From: Schistosoma mansoni
Taxonomy: Eukaryota > Platyhelminthes > Trematoda > Strigeidida > Schistosomatidae
Length of the DNA: 64,000 bases
Direction of reading: 5' to 3'
NCBI RefSeq assembly: GCF_000237925.1
Contig: NW_017386036.1
Location: 310,001 to 374,000 of the forward strand
Numbering within the stretch: the first letter of the stretch is position 1; each line of letters opens with the position of its first letter. This document shows, one piece after another, positions 23,783-34,570 of the stretch. The notes beneath the pieces are model-generated. The model was not told where the DNA came from. It searched no databases and was given only the letters and a program-made list of their open reading frames with translations. The position numbers and the translations under genes were made by a program.

Positions 23783-25347
23783 TTCCACAACATCTGCATA
23801 CAATGTACATACTTGCTTTGATATTATATATTTTCGCTTTGACGTTCCCTGCATTTTGAAACTTGGATCCATCTTTCGTTTATGTACATACATACGTTGT
23901 GGTAATTACTTGAAAAATATTCCGCTCACTTTACTACACCTAGGTTTTCTGTATAACTTCACAAATATGAATAGTTACTAGGCTGTTCCACATAAGTTTA
24001 GTAAAGGTAACGAGATAGGTTTATTACCCATCATGCTCATGGATACAATCATATTGGTTTTATAACAGCTACACCGATACAACAGAATTTAGAAAAAAAT
24101 TACATTTCCTTGGGAAATTGGTACAAAGCTATCAGATACTCAAAAATTCCATACTAAGGAAAACATTATTGCACTGGTTCGTGATAGACTTATTTCTAAC
24201 AAAATATTTTTATTTCCAAATAGGTTAACATGATCTATTTGATCGACCAGCCATTATCAACGCAGAGGCTGGTATGATCTTGCGTCTATTTGGTAGATTT
24301 TACAGTTATTTCTCGAAATAGGTATACTTGGCAAGCATTTTTTCCACCGTGTCAGGACCGCTACGATGTCTTCGCTCTTTCCAAAAACGTTTTTGTGGAT
24401 GATTCTACAAGTCGATTTGCCGCAGGCTTACTTTCTGCTTTATTATATGCGATTTCGTCGATCAGATAGTATAGCTAACCCTTAGTCAACATGTTTCCGA
24501 GGCAAGTACATAACTCTGTTTGATGAGAAAGCTACACTATTTAGTGACTATTACTACCCCCACTTTTATGTAGCCTTACTTCCGTTACACATAGGTCTCC
24601 AGTCCTAGAATTCAGCATAGAATGGCAGTGGCTGATCCTTTCTCTAATGTTCATTTCATATAGCCAAAGAATGGTAGGTACGGGCTTAGGAACAAATGAA
24701 ATATATGCGTAGATGATAACAGCAAAGATAATGGTGACAACCGATCGCATTCATCTTAAGATCATATATATATACAGAGAGAGAGAGAAATACTCTAAAT
24801 GTGACTTACAAAGGTTTTGTTGGGGCAATCTTTCTTTAAACAGTTCCAGTGGGATATAACCCTCGTTTCCAAAGGTTAGGAAGTGCATAAACCTTAATAT
24901 GTATTTATCTAAAAGTACCCATCTAAGTAATATCTGGCATCTAAGGCGTTTCTTGACAATTTCTAAGTGCATACAATAGTATCGCGGAAAAGTAATATGC
25001 AACATACTTTAATAAGGTATATATTTTTTACTAGAAATCAAGATTCATACAAATTTATTGTAAAAGTCTAAATGCTACAGTTTAAGTTGAAATAGTTGAT
25101 GGGAATGCTGATAAATTAGCTTTATAACAGGATAAACTACATAAGGAACGGCCTGTTTTAGCACATTCATAGTGCCTAGCACAGCCCCAACCCATGTCAC
25201 ATAGACGTAACTTAGGTATTTCAGGGGCTGTAGCTTTTCGTATGTAAACATTCGTGTGCATATAAATATCCTTGTCACTATTATTATCTGTCTCAGGTAA
25301 ACAGATGACTGTTTGTGTTGATAAACGAGACGAAGATACAAAGCGAA
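23499..25347 (+). repeat. Copy B of the SIL1/INO80B 3' end segment
   Basis: Near-identical to 20799-22647 and, from 23708, to 33197 onward (offset 9489). It continues through INO80B to the LTR insertion at 25602. Confidence 0.9.
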
Positions 25348-25601
25348 TGTATCCAGCTTTGGGATTATATGACTGAACATTTGGCAAACTAACAGACATG
25401 TTATTATCAGACATTTTCGTATTTTCATAAGCACTGACCACTAAATCGGTGTTCATACCTTCACTGGGTCGTAGTGAAGCGTGCGTGCCATTGAAATACT
25501 CCTTTTCAATGATATCCCCCTCATAATTTAAAACATCAAATTGTGAACGCGTTTGAGCTGAGATCTGATCACGGTTTACCAAACCATTATTCCGAAGACC
25601 T
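25082..25601 (-). pseudogene. INO80B: INO80B last exon, copy B, cut by LTR insertion
   Basis: Minus-strand exon from GLRNNGLVNRDQ to the zf-HIT end and stop at 25082. At 25601/25602 an LTR begins, separating it from the acceptor and the GRRGRGRG motif present in the 31908 and 35128 copies. Differences from copy A include two substitutions in the zinc-finger region (GCGCARR reads GWGCARH here). The antisense LTR remains open and in frame, giving a 221-codon frame 25082-25747 that fuses LTR-derived residues to the exon. Confidence 0.85.
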
Positions 25602-25927
25602 TGTAGCTGTAAATAATTCCCCAAAATCAATAGCTCATTAAGTGTTCGACATTGGATGCTGACCACGTTGTTTAAGTGGATTTGTTTAGCTGAAGGCTTT
25701 CGGTCATGCATCCGCACCAGATCACGTTTCAACACGACGTGGGACACAGCTCCTACGTTTCATTAGCCAGCTCATAGAAAAGGTCCTCGATATATTGGTA
25801 ACGAATCAAATATATCTTTCCTGCCTCCTCTCGTCTGACTTCTGATTTCTATCTGACTGGGAACGATCGAACATAGAAGGTGCTACTGGTATCCAGTTGT
25901 AAAACTAGAATATCCGTTGCATCATCA
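25602..25927 (+). repeat. 5' LTR of element 2
   Basis: 326 bp, TGTAGCTGTAAATAATTCCC...CATCATCA. It carries a long antisense open frame continuing into INO80B. Confidence 0.9.
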
Positions 25928-25928
25928 T

Positions 25929-25946
25929 TGGTGAGACCAACGTGAT
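25929..25946 (+). promoter_or_regulatory. Primer binding site, tRNA-Trp type (element 2)
   Basis: TGGTGAGACCAACGTGAT against TGGTGACCCCGACGTGAT expected for tRNA-Trp. It begins 1 nt after the LTR. Confidence 0.75.
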
Positions 25947-26106
25947 CTGGTACACCAAGTCAATATACTGTGAGTCTGTTCCATTTTGGAATATTATTAT
26001 TCATTGTTATTCTTTATTTGAATTTTATATATTGTGATATACTTTTTTCGCGAATTTTTTTTCTCGGATATATTTTAATTAGACATTTTTCGTTAGCTAT
26101 ATTACT

Positions 26107-26940
26107 ATGACGAAACACTCACCCAAGGTCTTTAAGTTAAAGTCTATTCCCCCTATTTCGATTCAGTTAACGCCATTTTGGCCCGACAATATCGAGTCCT
26201 GGTTCTGCTATGCAGAAGCCGATTTTTGCATGCACGGAATCACGGACTCGCGCACACGTTTCCTCGCGGTAGTTAAGGCGTTACCGCGCGAGTTTAACAG
26301 GTACGTAACACCTAGTATGTTTACTAGTGATGTTTCCGAACCTTACGAATCGCTTAAGCTATCGATTTTAAAACGAGGAGACCTAACTGATCGACAACGG
26401 TTAGACCAACTCCTTAACAATATCGACTTGCAACATGGTTCTGCGACGGACATGTTGCTTAGAATGAGAGAAGTCATCGGCCAACGAACTTTCGATGATG
26501 GCCTATTTCGACAACTTTTCTTGTCTAAACTCCCTCAACAGGTGCAGGCAGTGCTTGTTTCATTTCAAAACAATGCCATAGATGAACTAGCTGCATCTGC
26601 CGATCGAATCTTGGAAATCACCAAATTTTCTAAGGCCGAGGTTTTTACTATCAAAGAAAAACCCCAATCGACCTCGACTGACATGGCCGAACTATGTCAC
26701 ACGCTTACACGATATCTTGGAGTTCGCAATGACCGTAGTCGGTCAAAAACCCCGCGTAGAAGCGCCTCACGTAAGCGATCTGGCTCTCGACCACGAGAGA
26801 CAGACAATCCCGACTGGTGCTGGTATCATAACCAGTACAGTAAGTTTTCCAGAAATTGCAGGAAACCTTGCAATTATCCGACTTCAAAATCGACTGACAC
26901 GAATAAGATTTCGGGAAACTTCCCAGCCGGCACGCGTTAA
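26107..26940 (+). CDS. gag: Gag of element 2
   Basis: 277 codons. Starts [16 protein letters not shown], then the capsid-like [17 protein letters not shown] and an Arg/Ser-rich linker ([19 protein letters not shown]). The finger [19 protein letters not shown] is C-x2-H-x9-C-x3-C as in element 1. It ends NFPAGTR, the codons for NFP overlapping the frameshift site. Closely related to the Gag at 41096, from which it differs by scattered substitutions and the length of the basic linker. Confidence 0.92.
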   Translation: MTKHSPKVFKLKSIPPISIQLTPFWPDNIESWFCYAEADFCMHGITDSRTRFLAVVKALPREFNRYVTPSMFTSDVSEPYESLKLSILKRGDLTDRQRLDQLLNNIDLQHGSATDMLLRMREVIGQRTFDDGLFRQLFLSKLPQQVQAVLVSFQNNAIDELAASADRILEITKFSKAEVFTIKEKPQSTSTDMAELCHTLTRYLGVRNDRSRSKTPRRSASRKRSGSRPRETDNPDWCWYHNQYSKFSRNCRKPCNYPTSKSTDTNKISGNFPAGTR

Positions 26941-26957
26941 CGGCAACCGTAGCCGGC
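26913..26957 (+). promoter_or_regulatory. -1 ribosomal frameshift signal (element 2)
   Basis: GGGAAAC at 26913-26919, phased G_GGA_AAC in gag; a 6-nt spacer TTCCCA; GCCGGC (26926-26931) pairing with GCCGGC (26952-26957). The 20-nt loop holds the gag stop and a nested ACGG/CCGT mini-hairpin (26940-26950). Pol is open in the -1 frame. Confidence 0.8.
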
Positions 26958-29900
26958 GAACACAGCCGTCTCTTATATGTCACGGATGTGACTACGAAAG
27001 TTCGCTACCTCGTCGACACTGGCGCAGAAGTTAGCGTTCTTCCAGCAAATCTCAACGACAGACTTCACGAGTCTGTTTTAAGTTTACAGGCGGCAAACGG
27101 AAAGCCGATCGCTACTTACGGTAAAAGGTACGTCTACCTTAACGTGGGTTTACGCAAACCCATACACTGGATTTTCGTTGTTGCAGACGTCTCTATGCCA
27201 ATCATTGGTATAGACCTGTTACAACACCACAATCTACTCATCGACACACGCGCACGAAGGTTAATAGATGGAAACACTAAGTTATCCGTTTGCGTAACTC
27301 CTTGTTCTGGTTGCAGGTTGTCCCCAGTCACGATTAAGCACACCATAGACCCCTTGTACCAAGCAGTACTCGACAAATACCCCGGGATATGCCAATCGCA
27401 ATCGAAATTACCTTGTGTAACCAGCAATGTTACACATCACATCTCGACTACAGGACCACCTGTATTTTCGAAAGCCCGAAGACTCGCTCCCGAGAAGCTT
27501 AGGTTAGCTAAAAACGAATTCGACCACATGATGGACCTAGGGATAATTCGACCATCGAATAGTCCATGGGCATCCCCATTGCACATGGTCCCTAAAAAGG
27601 ACAGCAATGATTGGCGGCCAACTGGTGATTATCGGCGTCTGAATGCAAAAACCATTCCCGATCGTTACCCGCTGCCTCATATTCACGATTTGACAGCTAC
27701 CTTGAAAGGTACAACTGTCTTTTCGAAAATCGACTTGGTTAAAGCTTATAACCAAATCCCGATGGCACCTGACGACATTCCTAAAACCGCCATCATCACT
27801 CCCTTCGGTCTTTACGAATTTCTACGAATGCCTTTTGGTTTAAGAAATGCGGCTCAAACCTTCCAAAGGTTTATAGACGACGTCTTCCGAGGTCTCAACT
27901 TCGTACATGCGTATGTTGATGACTGTCTAATAGCAAGTCCGGACAGAGAATCACATCTCAAGCATCTGGACATTGTTTTCGATCGACTCCAAAGGCATGG
28001 GATTACTGTCAACATTCAGAAATGCCAAATCGGAACTAACTGCTTAGACTTCTTAGGACACACTATTGATGCCCAAGGCATCCGACCCCTTAGGAGCAAA
28101 GTGGCGGCCATTCTGGATTACCCAGAACCGATCACGATCAAGCACTTACGAACTTTTAACGGACTTGTAAGTTTCTATAGACGGTTCATACCTAAATGCG
28201 CGTCCCTTATGAAACCGTTAACCGATCAGCTTCGTGGAAATGCGAAATCAATTAGTTTAGACGACATAGCCCGTAAAGCATTCTCCACAGTTAAGGAACA
28301 CATCGCTAAAGCAACCCTGCTTGCTCATCAGGACACTCAAGCGCCCATTAGTATCGCAGTAGACGCATCCGACTCAGCAATCGGAGCAGTCTTACAACAA
28401 TGGGTTAACAACTCATGGCAACCTCTAGGATTTTTCTCGAGACGGTTGTTAGACACGGAATCTAGGTACAGCACGTTCGGTAGGGAACTCCTAGCTATGT
28501 ATTGTGCTGTACGGCATTTTCAACATTCCATCGAAGGAAGAGAATTCACGCTTTTTACCGATCACAAACCTCTTACCTTCTCTTTAAATTCATCTTCAGA
28601 CAAGTACTCACCGCGAGAGTCTCGACAACTCGACTACATTTCGCAGTTTACTTCAGACATACAACATATTTCTGGAGCAAACAATGTAGTCGCAGACGCC
28701 TTGTCTCGAATTAGCTCCTTGAACAGTTTCCAAGGAATCGACCTTCTTAAACTCGCTCAGCTTCAAAAAGAAGACATTGATCTTCAGCATGAGTTATCCT
28801 CGACAACTCTAAAACTAAGTATTAGGCAGATGGGAACAGGTAAGGAAACCTTACTCTGTGACACATCTACAGGTAGGGATCGTCCAATTGTACCAAAACA
28901 TTATCGCCGCAACGTCTTCAATACGTTGCACAATCTTTCTCATCCAGGTGCTCGTGCAACAATCGAACTTATAGCCGAACGCTTTTGTTGGCCTGGCATG
29001 AATAAAGACGTGAGGGAGTGGGCACGCTCCTGTGTAAGCTGTCAGAAATCTAAGGTCATAAGACATAACAAATGTCCCTTAGGCTCTTTCAAAACCCCTG
29101 ACGCTCGTTTCGACCACGTCCATATAGATTTAGTAGGACCCTTACCCGACTCGAACGGATACTCATATCTCCTAACATGCGTAGACCGTTTCACTCGATG
29201 GCCAGAAGCAGTACCGATTAAGGACATTACTGCTGAAACCGTGGCCCGTGCTTTCGTCGAACGATGGGTAGCAAATTTCGGCTGCCCTTCCACAATCACT
29301 ACAGACCGCGGACGCCAATTCGAATCTGGACTTTTCCGTTGTCTGACCTCACTATTAGGAATCACGCGCTTCCGAACGACCGCCTACCACCCACAAGCAA
29401 ACGGGTTGGTAGAACGTTTTCATCGACAACTAAAAGCTTCATTATCAGCTTCAAACGTTTCACAGTGGACAGACGCTCTTCCACTCGTCTTGCTAGGTAT
29501 CCGCAATGCAGTGAAAGCTGACATTGGATACACGGCATCTCAACTCGTTTACGGAACGACACTCCGACTCCCAGGAGAATTCGTGGATCCTTCAGCTTCT
29601 TCATTGAACATGGATCTAAACTCTTACACGAGTAGGCTTACAAACGCTATGCGTTCAGTTAAACCTGCTCACACTCGACCTCAATCAACTGATGTTTTCG
29701 TTCAACCCGAATTACGACATAGTACACACGTCTTCGTTCGTCGAGACTCACATCGACGACCCCTCGAATCAGCATACGAAGGACCCTTCAAAGTTCTTCA
29801 ACGCGAACCTAAGTACTATGTAGTCGATAAGAACGGTACGAAAGATAGCATCAGTATCGATCGACTCAAAGCTGCGTACCTAGAAGGAAACCCTATCTAC

Positions 29901-30071
29901 GTCGATTTTCCTTCGGTACAAGCAAACGACACAGCTACTACACTCGTAGTACCCTACACGACAACCGACACACAACTTGATACTTCGTCAACGTCGATAG
30001 AAAAACCTAAAACAACGCGTTCTGGAAGACGAGTAAGATTTCCAGAACATCTTAACGAATATTGCACGTAA
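26919..30071 (+). CDS. pol: Pol of element 2 (protease, RT, RNase H, integrase)
   Basis: The -1 frame relative to gag is open across the overlap, and no ATG precedes the protease (the first start-like codon is GTG at 26988), so frameshift expression is expected. Protease: [27 protein letters not shown], and YVDD at 27912-27923. RNase [38 protein letters not shown]. Integrase: HNLSHPG...[11 protein letters not shown] in [23 protein letters not shown] and [12 protein letters not shown]; then YEGPFKVLQ. It ends [13 protein letters not shown]. No stop or frameshift was found; potentially active. Confidence 0.93.
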   Translation, partial: LPSRHALTATVAGEHSRLLYVTDVTTKVRYLVDTGAEVSVLPANLNDRLHESVLSLQAANGKPIATYGKRYVYLNVGLRKPIHWIFVVADVSMPIIGIDLLQHHNLLIDTRARRLIDGNTKLSVCVTPCSGCRLSPVTIKHTIDPLYQAVLDKYPGICQSQSKLPCVTSNVTHHISTTGPPVFSKARRLAPEKLRLAKNEFDHMMDLGIIRPSNSPWASPLHMVPKKDSNDWRPTGDYRRLNAKTIPDRYPLPHIHDLTATLKGTTVFSKIDLVKAYNQIPMAPDDIPKTAIITPFGLYEFLRMPFGLRNAAQTFQRFIDDVFRGLNFVHAYVDDCLIASPDRESHLKHLDIVFDRLQRHGITVNIQKCQIGTNCLDFLGHTIDAQGIRPLRSKVAAILDYPEPITIKHLRTFNGLVSFYRRFIPKCASLMKPLTDQLRGNAKSISLDDIARKAFSTVKEHIAKATLLAHQDTQAPISIAVDASDSAIGAVLQQWVNNSWQPLGFFSRRLLDTESRYSTFGRELLAMYCAVRHFQHSIEGREFTLFTDHKPLTFSLNSSSDKYSPRESRQLDYISQFTSDIQHISGANNVVADALSRISSLNSFQGIDLLKLAQLQKEDIDLQHELSSTTLKLSIRQMGTGKETLLCDTSTGRDRPIVPKHYRRNVFNTLHNLSHPGARATIELIAERFCWPGMNKDVREWARSCVSCQKSKVIRHNKCPLGSFKTPDARFDHVHIDLVGPLPDSNGYSYLLTCVDRFTRWPEAVPIKDITAETVARAFVERWVANFGCPSTITTDRGRQFESGLFRCLTSLLGITRFRTTAYHPQANGLVERFHRQLKASLSASNVSQWTDALPLVLLGIRNAVKADIGYTASQLVYGTTLRLPGEFVDPSASSLNMDLNSYTSRLTNAMRSVKPAHTRPQSTDVFVQPELRHSTHVFVRRDSHRRPLESAYEGPFKVLQREPKYYVVDKNGTKDSISIDRLKAAYLEGNPIYVDFPSVQANDTATTLVVPYTTTDTQLDTSSTSIEKPKTTRSGRRVRFPEHLNEYCT

Positions 30072-30598
30072 GACATAAGCTTTATCTTGAATTACCCTTT
30101 CATAGTTTATTATAAAATTTTTTTTTAATATGCTCATTTTTTTTATTTATATAAAAAAAACAAAAAAAAAAAACAAAACATTTTTTTGAGCGTATATATA
30201 TATATTTATATATTGAAAAAAACCAAAAGAAAACCTTTTTTCCGATCGCTTTTACGCTGTTTGTAAGTGTATCAGTTTATTTTTTCCCGCTCATCTTGTG
30301 TCCTTACGCAAGTACGAGTGTATTTTCGACATGCACTCACACGTTTTATTTTTCCTCTTTTCCAGGACGGCTGGAAAAGAACGACGAAGTTTCGCAAGGA
30401 ACCGAAATTTTCATTGTACTATATTTCTTTATTGCTACGTTGTACATTTTGGTCCCATAGTTTAAGGAAAGACGATCAGACGCTGCTAAACGAAGCAAGC
30501 TATCAGAAAAGTGTTTACCAACGACAAACTCGTTGGGTTTAAACTTCTGGCTGGTCACGTCTTAGGGGCATCACTACCTCACTAGGAGGGGAGTGATC
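30072..30598 (+). other. Element 2 3' untranslated region with polypurine tract
   Basis: Strongly A/T-homopolymeric (T and A runs around 30115-30240), then a moderately conserved stretch shared with element 3. It ends in AGGAGGGGAGTGATC, the likely polypurine tract, directly before the LTR at 30599. No gene supported. Confidence 0.6.
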
Positions 30599-30925
30599 TG
30601 TAGCTGTAAATAATTCCCCAAAATCAATAGCTCATTAAGTGTTCGACATTGGATGCTGACCACGTTGTTTAAGTGGACTTGTTTAGCTGAAGGCTTTCGG
30701 TCATGCATCCGCACCAGATCACGTTTCAACACGACGTGGGACACAGCTCCTACGTTTCATTAGCCAGCTCATAGAAAAGGTCCTCGATATATTGGTAACG
30801 AATCAAATATATCTTTCCTGACTCTTCTCGTCTGACTTCTGATTTCTATCTGACTGGGAACGATCGAACATAGAAGGTGCTACTGGTATCCAGTTGTAAA
30901 ACTAGAATATCCGTTGCATCCTTCA
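30599..30925 (+). repeat. 3' LTR of element 2
   Basis: About 327 bp, differing from the 5' LTR by roughly three substitutions and a change at the last bases. It is followed by 14 bp that are the reverse complement of its own end, then N. Confidence 0.88.
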
Positions 30926-30939
30926 GGATATTCTAGTTT

Positions 30940-31139
30940 NNNNNNNNNNNNNNNNNNNNNNNNNNNNNNNNNNNNNNNNNNNNNNNNNNNNNNNNNNNNN
31001 NNNNNNNNNNNNNNNNNNNNNNNNNNNNNNNNNNNNNNNNNNNNNNNNNNNNNNNNNNNNNNNNNNNNNNNNNNNNNNNNNNNNNNNNNNNNNNNNNNNN
31101 NNNNNNNNNNNNNNNNNNNNNNNNNNNNNNNNNNNNNNN
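30940..31139. other. Assembly gap (200 N)
   Basis: Exactly 200 unknown bases. Frames reported across it are meaningless. Confidence 1.
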
Positions 31140-31380
31140 TGTTATCTGTCATTATAAAACATTAAAGGTGTTGTAGTTATTTTCTCAGAGTATTCATGTT
31201 TTCCATAAGCCACTTATTAAATAAAGTATTATACCTAAAAGACTGGTTAGTACTAACATACGTATTTCAAGAATAATGTTATACTCCGAAATTTAGTCAC
31301 ATCTTACTGTCATACAAATTTATTGTAAAAGTCTAAATGCTACAGTTTAAGTTGAAATAGTTGATGGGAATGCTGATAAA

Positions 31381-31908
31381 TTAATTAGCTTTATAACAGG
31401 ATAAACTACATAAGGAACGGCCTGTTTTAGCACATTCATAGCGCCTAGCACAGCCGCAACCCATGTCACATAGACGTAACTTAGGTATTTCAGGGGCTGT
31501 AGCTTTTCGTATGTAAACATTCGTGTGCATATAAATATCCTTGTCACTATTATTATCTGTCTCAGGTAAACAGATGACTGTTTGTGTTGATAAACGAGAC
31601 GAAGATACAAAGCGAATGTATCCAGCTTTGGGATTATATGACTGAACATTTGGCAAACTAACAGACATGTTATTATCAGACATTTTCGTATTTTCATAAG
31701 CACTGACCACTAAATCGGTGTTCATACCTTCACTGGGTCGTAGTGAAGCGTGCGTGCCATTGAAATACTCCTTTTCAATGATATCCCCCTCATAATTTAA
31801 AACATCAAATTGTGAACGCGTTTGAGCTGAGATCTGATCACGGTTTACCAAACCATTATTCCGAAGACCTCTACCTCGACCACGACGCCCAATCACATTT
31901 GCGTTGAT
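31381..31908 (-). pseudogene. INO80B: INO80B last exon, copy C, with early stop
   Basis: Contains the acceptor (CTTTTTTAG|ATC) and the full exon from INANVIGRRGRGRG through the zf-HIT domain, but a 4-bp insertion near 31381 makes a stop right after CYKAN, removing the last ten residues present in the other copies. All zinc-binding Cys are kept, so it may still be functional. It lies between an N gap and a junction to SIL1 intron 6 at 31950/31951. Confidence 0.8.
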
Positions 31909-31950
31909 CTAAAAAAGAAAATCCATAGTTCGGTTAATTTGTCCAAATTG

Positions 31951-32830
31951 TTGGATGATCTTTGAAATATTCACTTGGCAATATCGTGTTGGTTTGTTAG
32001 GTAGACCAGGCTGAATGTCCATCACACCGTCTATCGGATCAGCCTGTCCCTGTCACTCATACATATTCAAAGTCAACTACACATTCTTATATTGGGTTGC
32101 CGAATTGAATCACTGTTATTATGTTGCTCGCGTCTACCTGCTTCATACCCGTCTAATGACAACCGTGCTTATTCGCTCAGTAATTTACCATTTTGTAACT
32201 ACTAACATGTCAGATGGTTGTGACATCTAAAACATAATGATTTAGTCAACATTCCGTTCTTTCGTATCCTAAATTTGATCGAATGGATAATATTTTAACT
32301 CGTTTTCTAAGTACAGGGTTTGAGTTGTACTTTAGTTTCTGATACCACCTAGCTTCCAAAACCAGTGTTAGATAGAACAGTATTCAAATCAAGAAACCAT
32401 AAAGTGGCATTTAAATCCTTCAGCCCCATTAAGCTTTCTTCCCGTTCGTGCATTGGACCTCATCTACGAAACTTGTAATTTCTCCTTGAACTTTTCCTAT
32501 CTTGGTCAAGCTGACAAAGCATTCTGCATCATAACCAATGAAGTGCAACAAGATCAGGAAGGGGGTTGCAGCGCATGCTTTCACTGAATGATTCTTTTCA
32601 ACCTAGTCACACACGTGACCCTCGTCTGCGTTGCATTTACCATTGAGACTAAATACTCGAATAATAACTCACTAAAATAGTTTGTTGAGGTCAGGTATTA
32701 ACCGACGTGTCAATGGAAAACAATCTTCTTGGACTCAAGTGTTTAACTATCTTAGTCTCATCTAATACTTGGCATGAAGTGCCTTTGACAAGATCCACAA
32801 GTCGCAAAAGTGTTTTAGAAGACTTCGGAA
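31951..32830 (+). repeat. SIL1 intron 6 segment, misplaced copy
   Basis: Copy of 13496-14375. The left join is inside INO80B intron sequence (GTCCAAATTG in common with 35170). The right side degenerates into gap-edge sequence at 32831-32868. Confidence 0.88.
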
Positions 32831-32868
32831 AATCATAGTTTTTTACTGGATTGTTAAACCAATTTCAG

Positions 32869-33196
32869 NNNNNNNNNNNNNNNNNNNNNNNNNNNNNNNN
32901 NNNNNNNNNNNNNNNNNNNNNNNNNNNNNNNNNNNNNNNNNNNNNNNNNNNNNNNNNNNNNNNNNNNNNNNNNNNNNNNNNNNNNNNNNNNNNNNNNNNN
33001 NNNNNNNNNNNNNNNNNNNNNNNNNNNNNNNNNNNNNNNNNNNNNNNNNNNNNNNNNNNNNNNNNNNNNNNNNNNNNNNNNNNNNNNNNNNNNNNNNNNN
33101 NNNNNNNNNNNNNNNNNNNNNNNNNNNNNNNNNNNNNNNNNNNNNNNNNNNNNNNNNNNNNNNNNNNNNNNNNNNNNNNNNNNNNNNNNNNNNNNN
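32869..33196. other. Assembly gap (328 N)
   Basis: 328 unknown bases. By alignment to copies A and B, the missing part should hold the rest of SIL1 intron 6 and most of exon 7. Confidence 1.
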
Positions 33197-33271
33197 ACTG
33201 ATATGCTACTTAAAGTTCAAAGGTTCAGGAATATGTTGGAGCCTTATGAATTGCCGAGAACTGACCTGTAA
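33197..33271 (+). CDS. SIL1: SIL1 last exon, copy C, 3' end only
   Basis: Begins at a gap edge within YFTDMLLKVQ and ends LEPYELPRTDL plus stop at 33269-33271, as in 23782. Its 5' part lies in the gap. Confidence 0.8.
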   Translation, partial: TDMLLKVQRFRNMLEPYELPRTDL

Positions 33272-34542
33272 TTCCACAACATCTGCATACAATGTACATA
33301 CTTGCTTTGATATTATATATTTTCGCTTTGACGTTCCCTGCATTTTGAAACTTGGATCCATCTTTCGTTTATGTACATACATACGTTGTGGTAATTACTT
33401 GAAAAATATTCCGCTCACTTTACTACACCTAGGTTTTCTGTATAACTTCACAAATATGAATAGTTACTAGGCTGTTCCACATAAGTTTAGTAAAGGTAAC
33501 GAGATAGGTTTATTACCCATCATGCTCATGGATACAATCATATTGGTTTTATAACAGCTACACCGATACAACAGAATTTAGAAAAAAATTACATTTCCTT
33601 GGGAAATTGGTACAAAGCTATCAGATACTCAAAAATTCCATACTAAGGAAAACATTATTGCACTGGTTCGTGATAGACTTATTTCTAACAAAATATTTTT
33701 ATTTCCAAATAGGTTAACATGATCTATTTGATCGACCAGCCATTATCAACGCAGAGGCTGGTATGATCTTGCGTCTATTTGGTAGATTTTACAGTTATTT
33801 CTCGAAATAGGTATACTTGGCAAGCATTTTTTCCACCGTGTCAGGACCGCTACGATGTCTTCGCTCTTTCCAAAAACGTTTTTGTGGATGATTCTACAAG
33901 TCGATTTGCCGCAGGCTTACTTTCTGCTTTATTATATGCGATTTCGTCGATCAGATAGTATAGCTAACCCTTAGTCAACATGTTTCCGAGGCAAGTACAT
34001 AACTCTGTTTGATGAGAAAGCTACACTATTTAGTGACTATTACTACCCCCACTTTTATGTAGCCTTACTTCCGTTACACATAGGTCTCCAGTCCTAGAAT
34101 TCAGCATAGAATGGCAGTGGCTGATCCTTTCTCTAATGTTCATTTCATATAGTCAAAGAATGGTAGGTACGGGCTTAGGAACAAATGAAATATATGCGTA
34201 GATGATAACAGCAAAGATAATGGTGACAACCGATCGCATTCATCTTAAGATCATATATATATACAGAGAGAGAGAGAAATACTCTAAATGTGACTTACAA
34301 AGGTTTTGTTGGGGCAATCTTTCTTTAAACAGTTCCAGTGGGATATAACCCTCGTTTCCAAAGGTTAGGAAGTGCATAAACCTTAATATGTATTTATCTA
34401 AAAGTACCCATCTAAGTAATATCTGGCATCTAAGGCGTTTCTTGACAATTTCTAAGTGCATACAATAGTATCGCGGAAAAGTAATATGCAACATACTTTA
34501 ATAAGGTATATATTTTTTACTAGAAATCAAGATTCATACAAA

Positions 34543-34548
34543 TTTATT
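34543..34548 (-). promoter_or_regulatory. Polyadenylation signal of INO80B
   Basis: AATAAA on the minus strand, about 25 nt after the INO80B stop at 34571, preserved in the other copies (for example 25054-25059). Confidence 0.55.
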
Positions 34549-34570
34549 GTAAAAGTCTAAATGCTACAGT

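Larger units (their letters stand above)
25602..30925 (+). mobile_element. Complete Ty3/gypsy LTR retrotransposon, CsRn1 clade (element 2)
   Basis: About 5.3 kb with LTRs of 326-327 bp (TGTAGCTG...CA), a few differences apart. gag and pol are both open. It belongs to a different family from element 1 (unrelated LTR, about half-identical Pol by eye) and the same family as the 40589 element and the solo LTR at 1420. LTR size and Gag finger are compatible with the schistosome Boudicca/Saci group; the name is not assigned. The left flank is INO80B exon sequence; the right flank is lost in an N gap, so no target duplication can be scored. Confidence 0.93.

Noticed and set aside
30880-31165. Open frames through the first N gap (and 32851-33201 through the second)
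   Set aside because: Artefacts of N translated as X.
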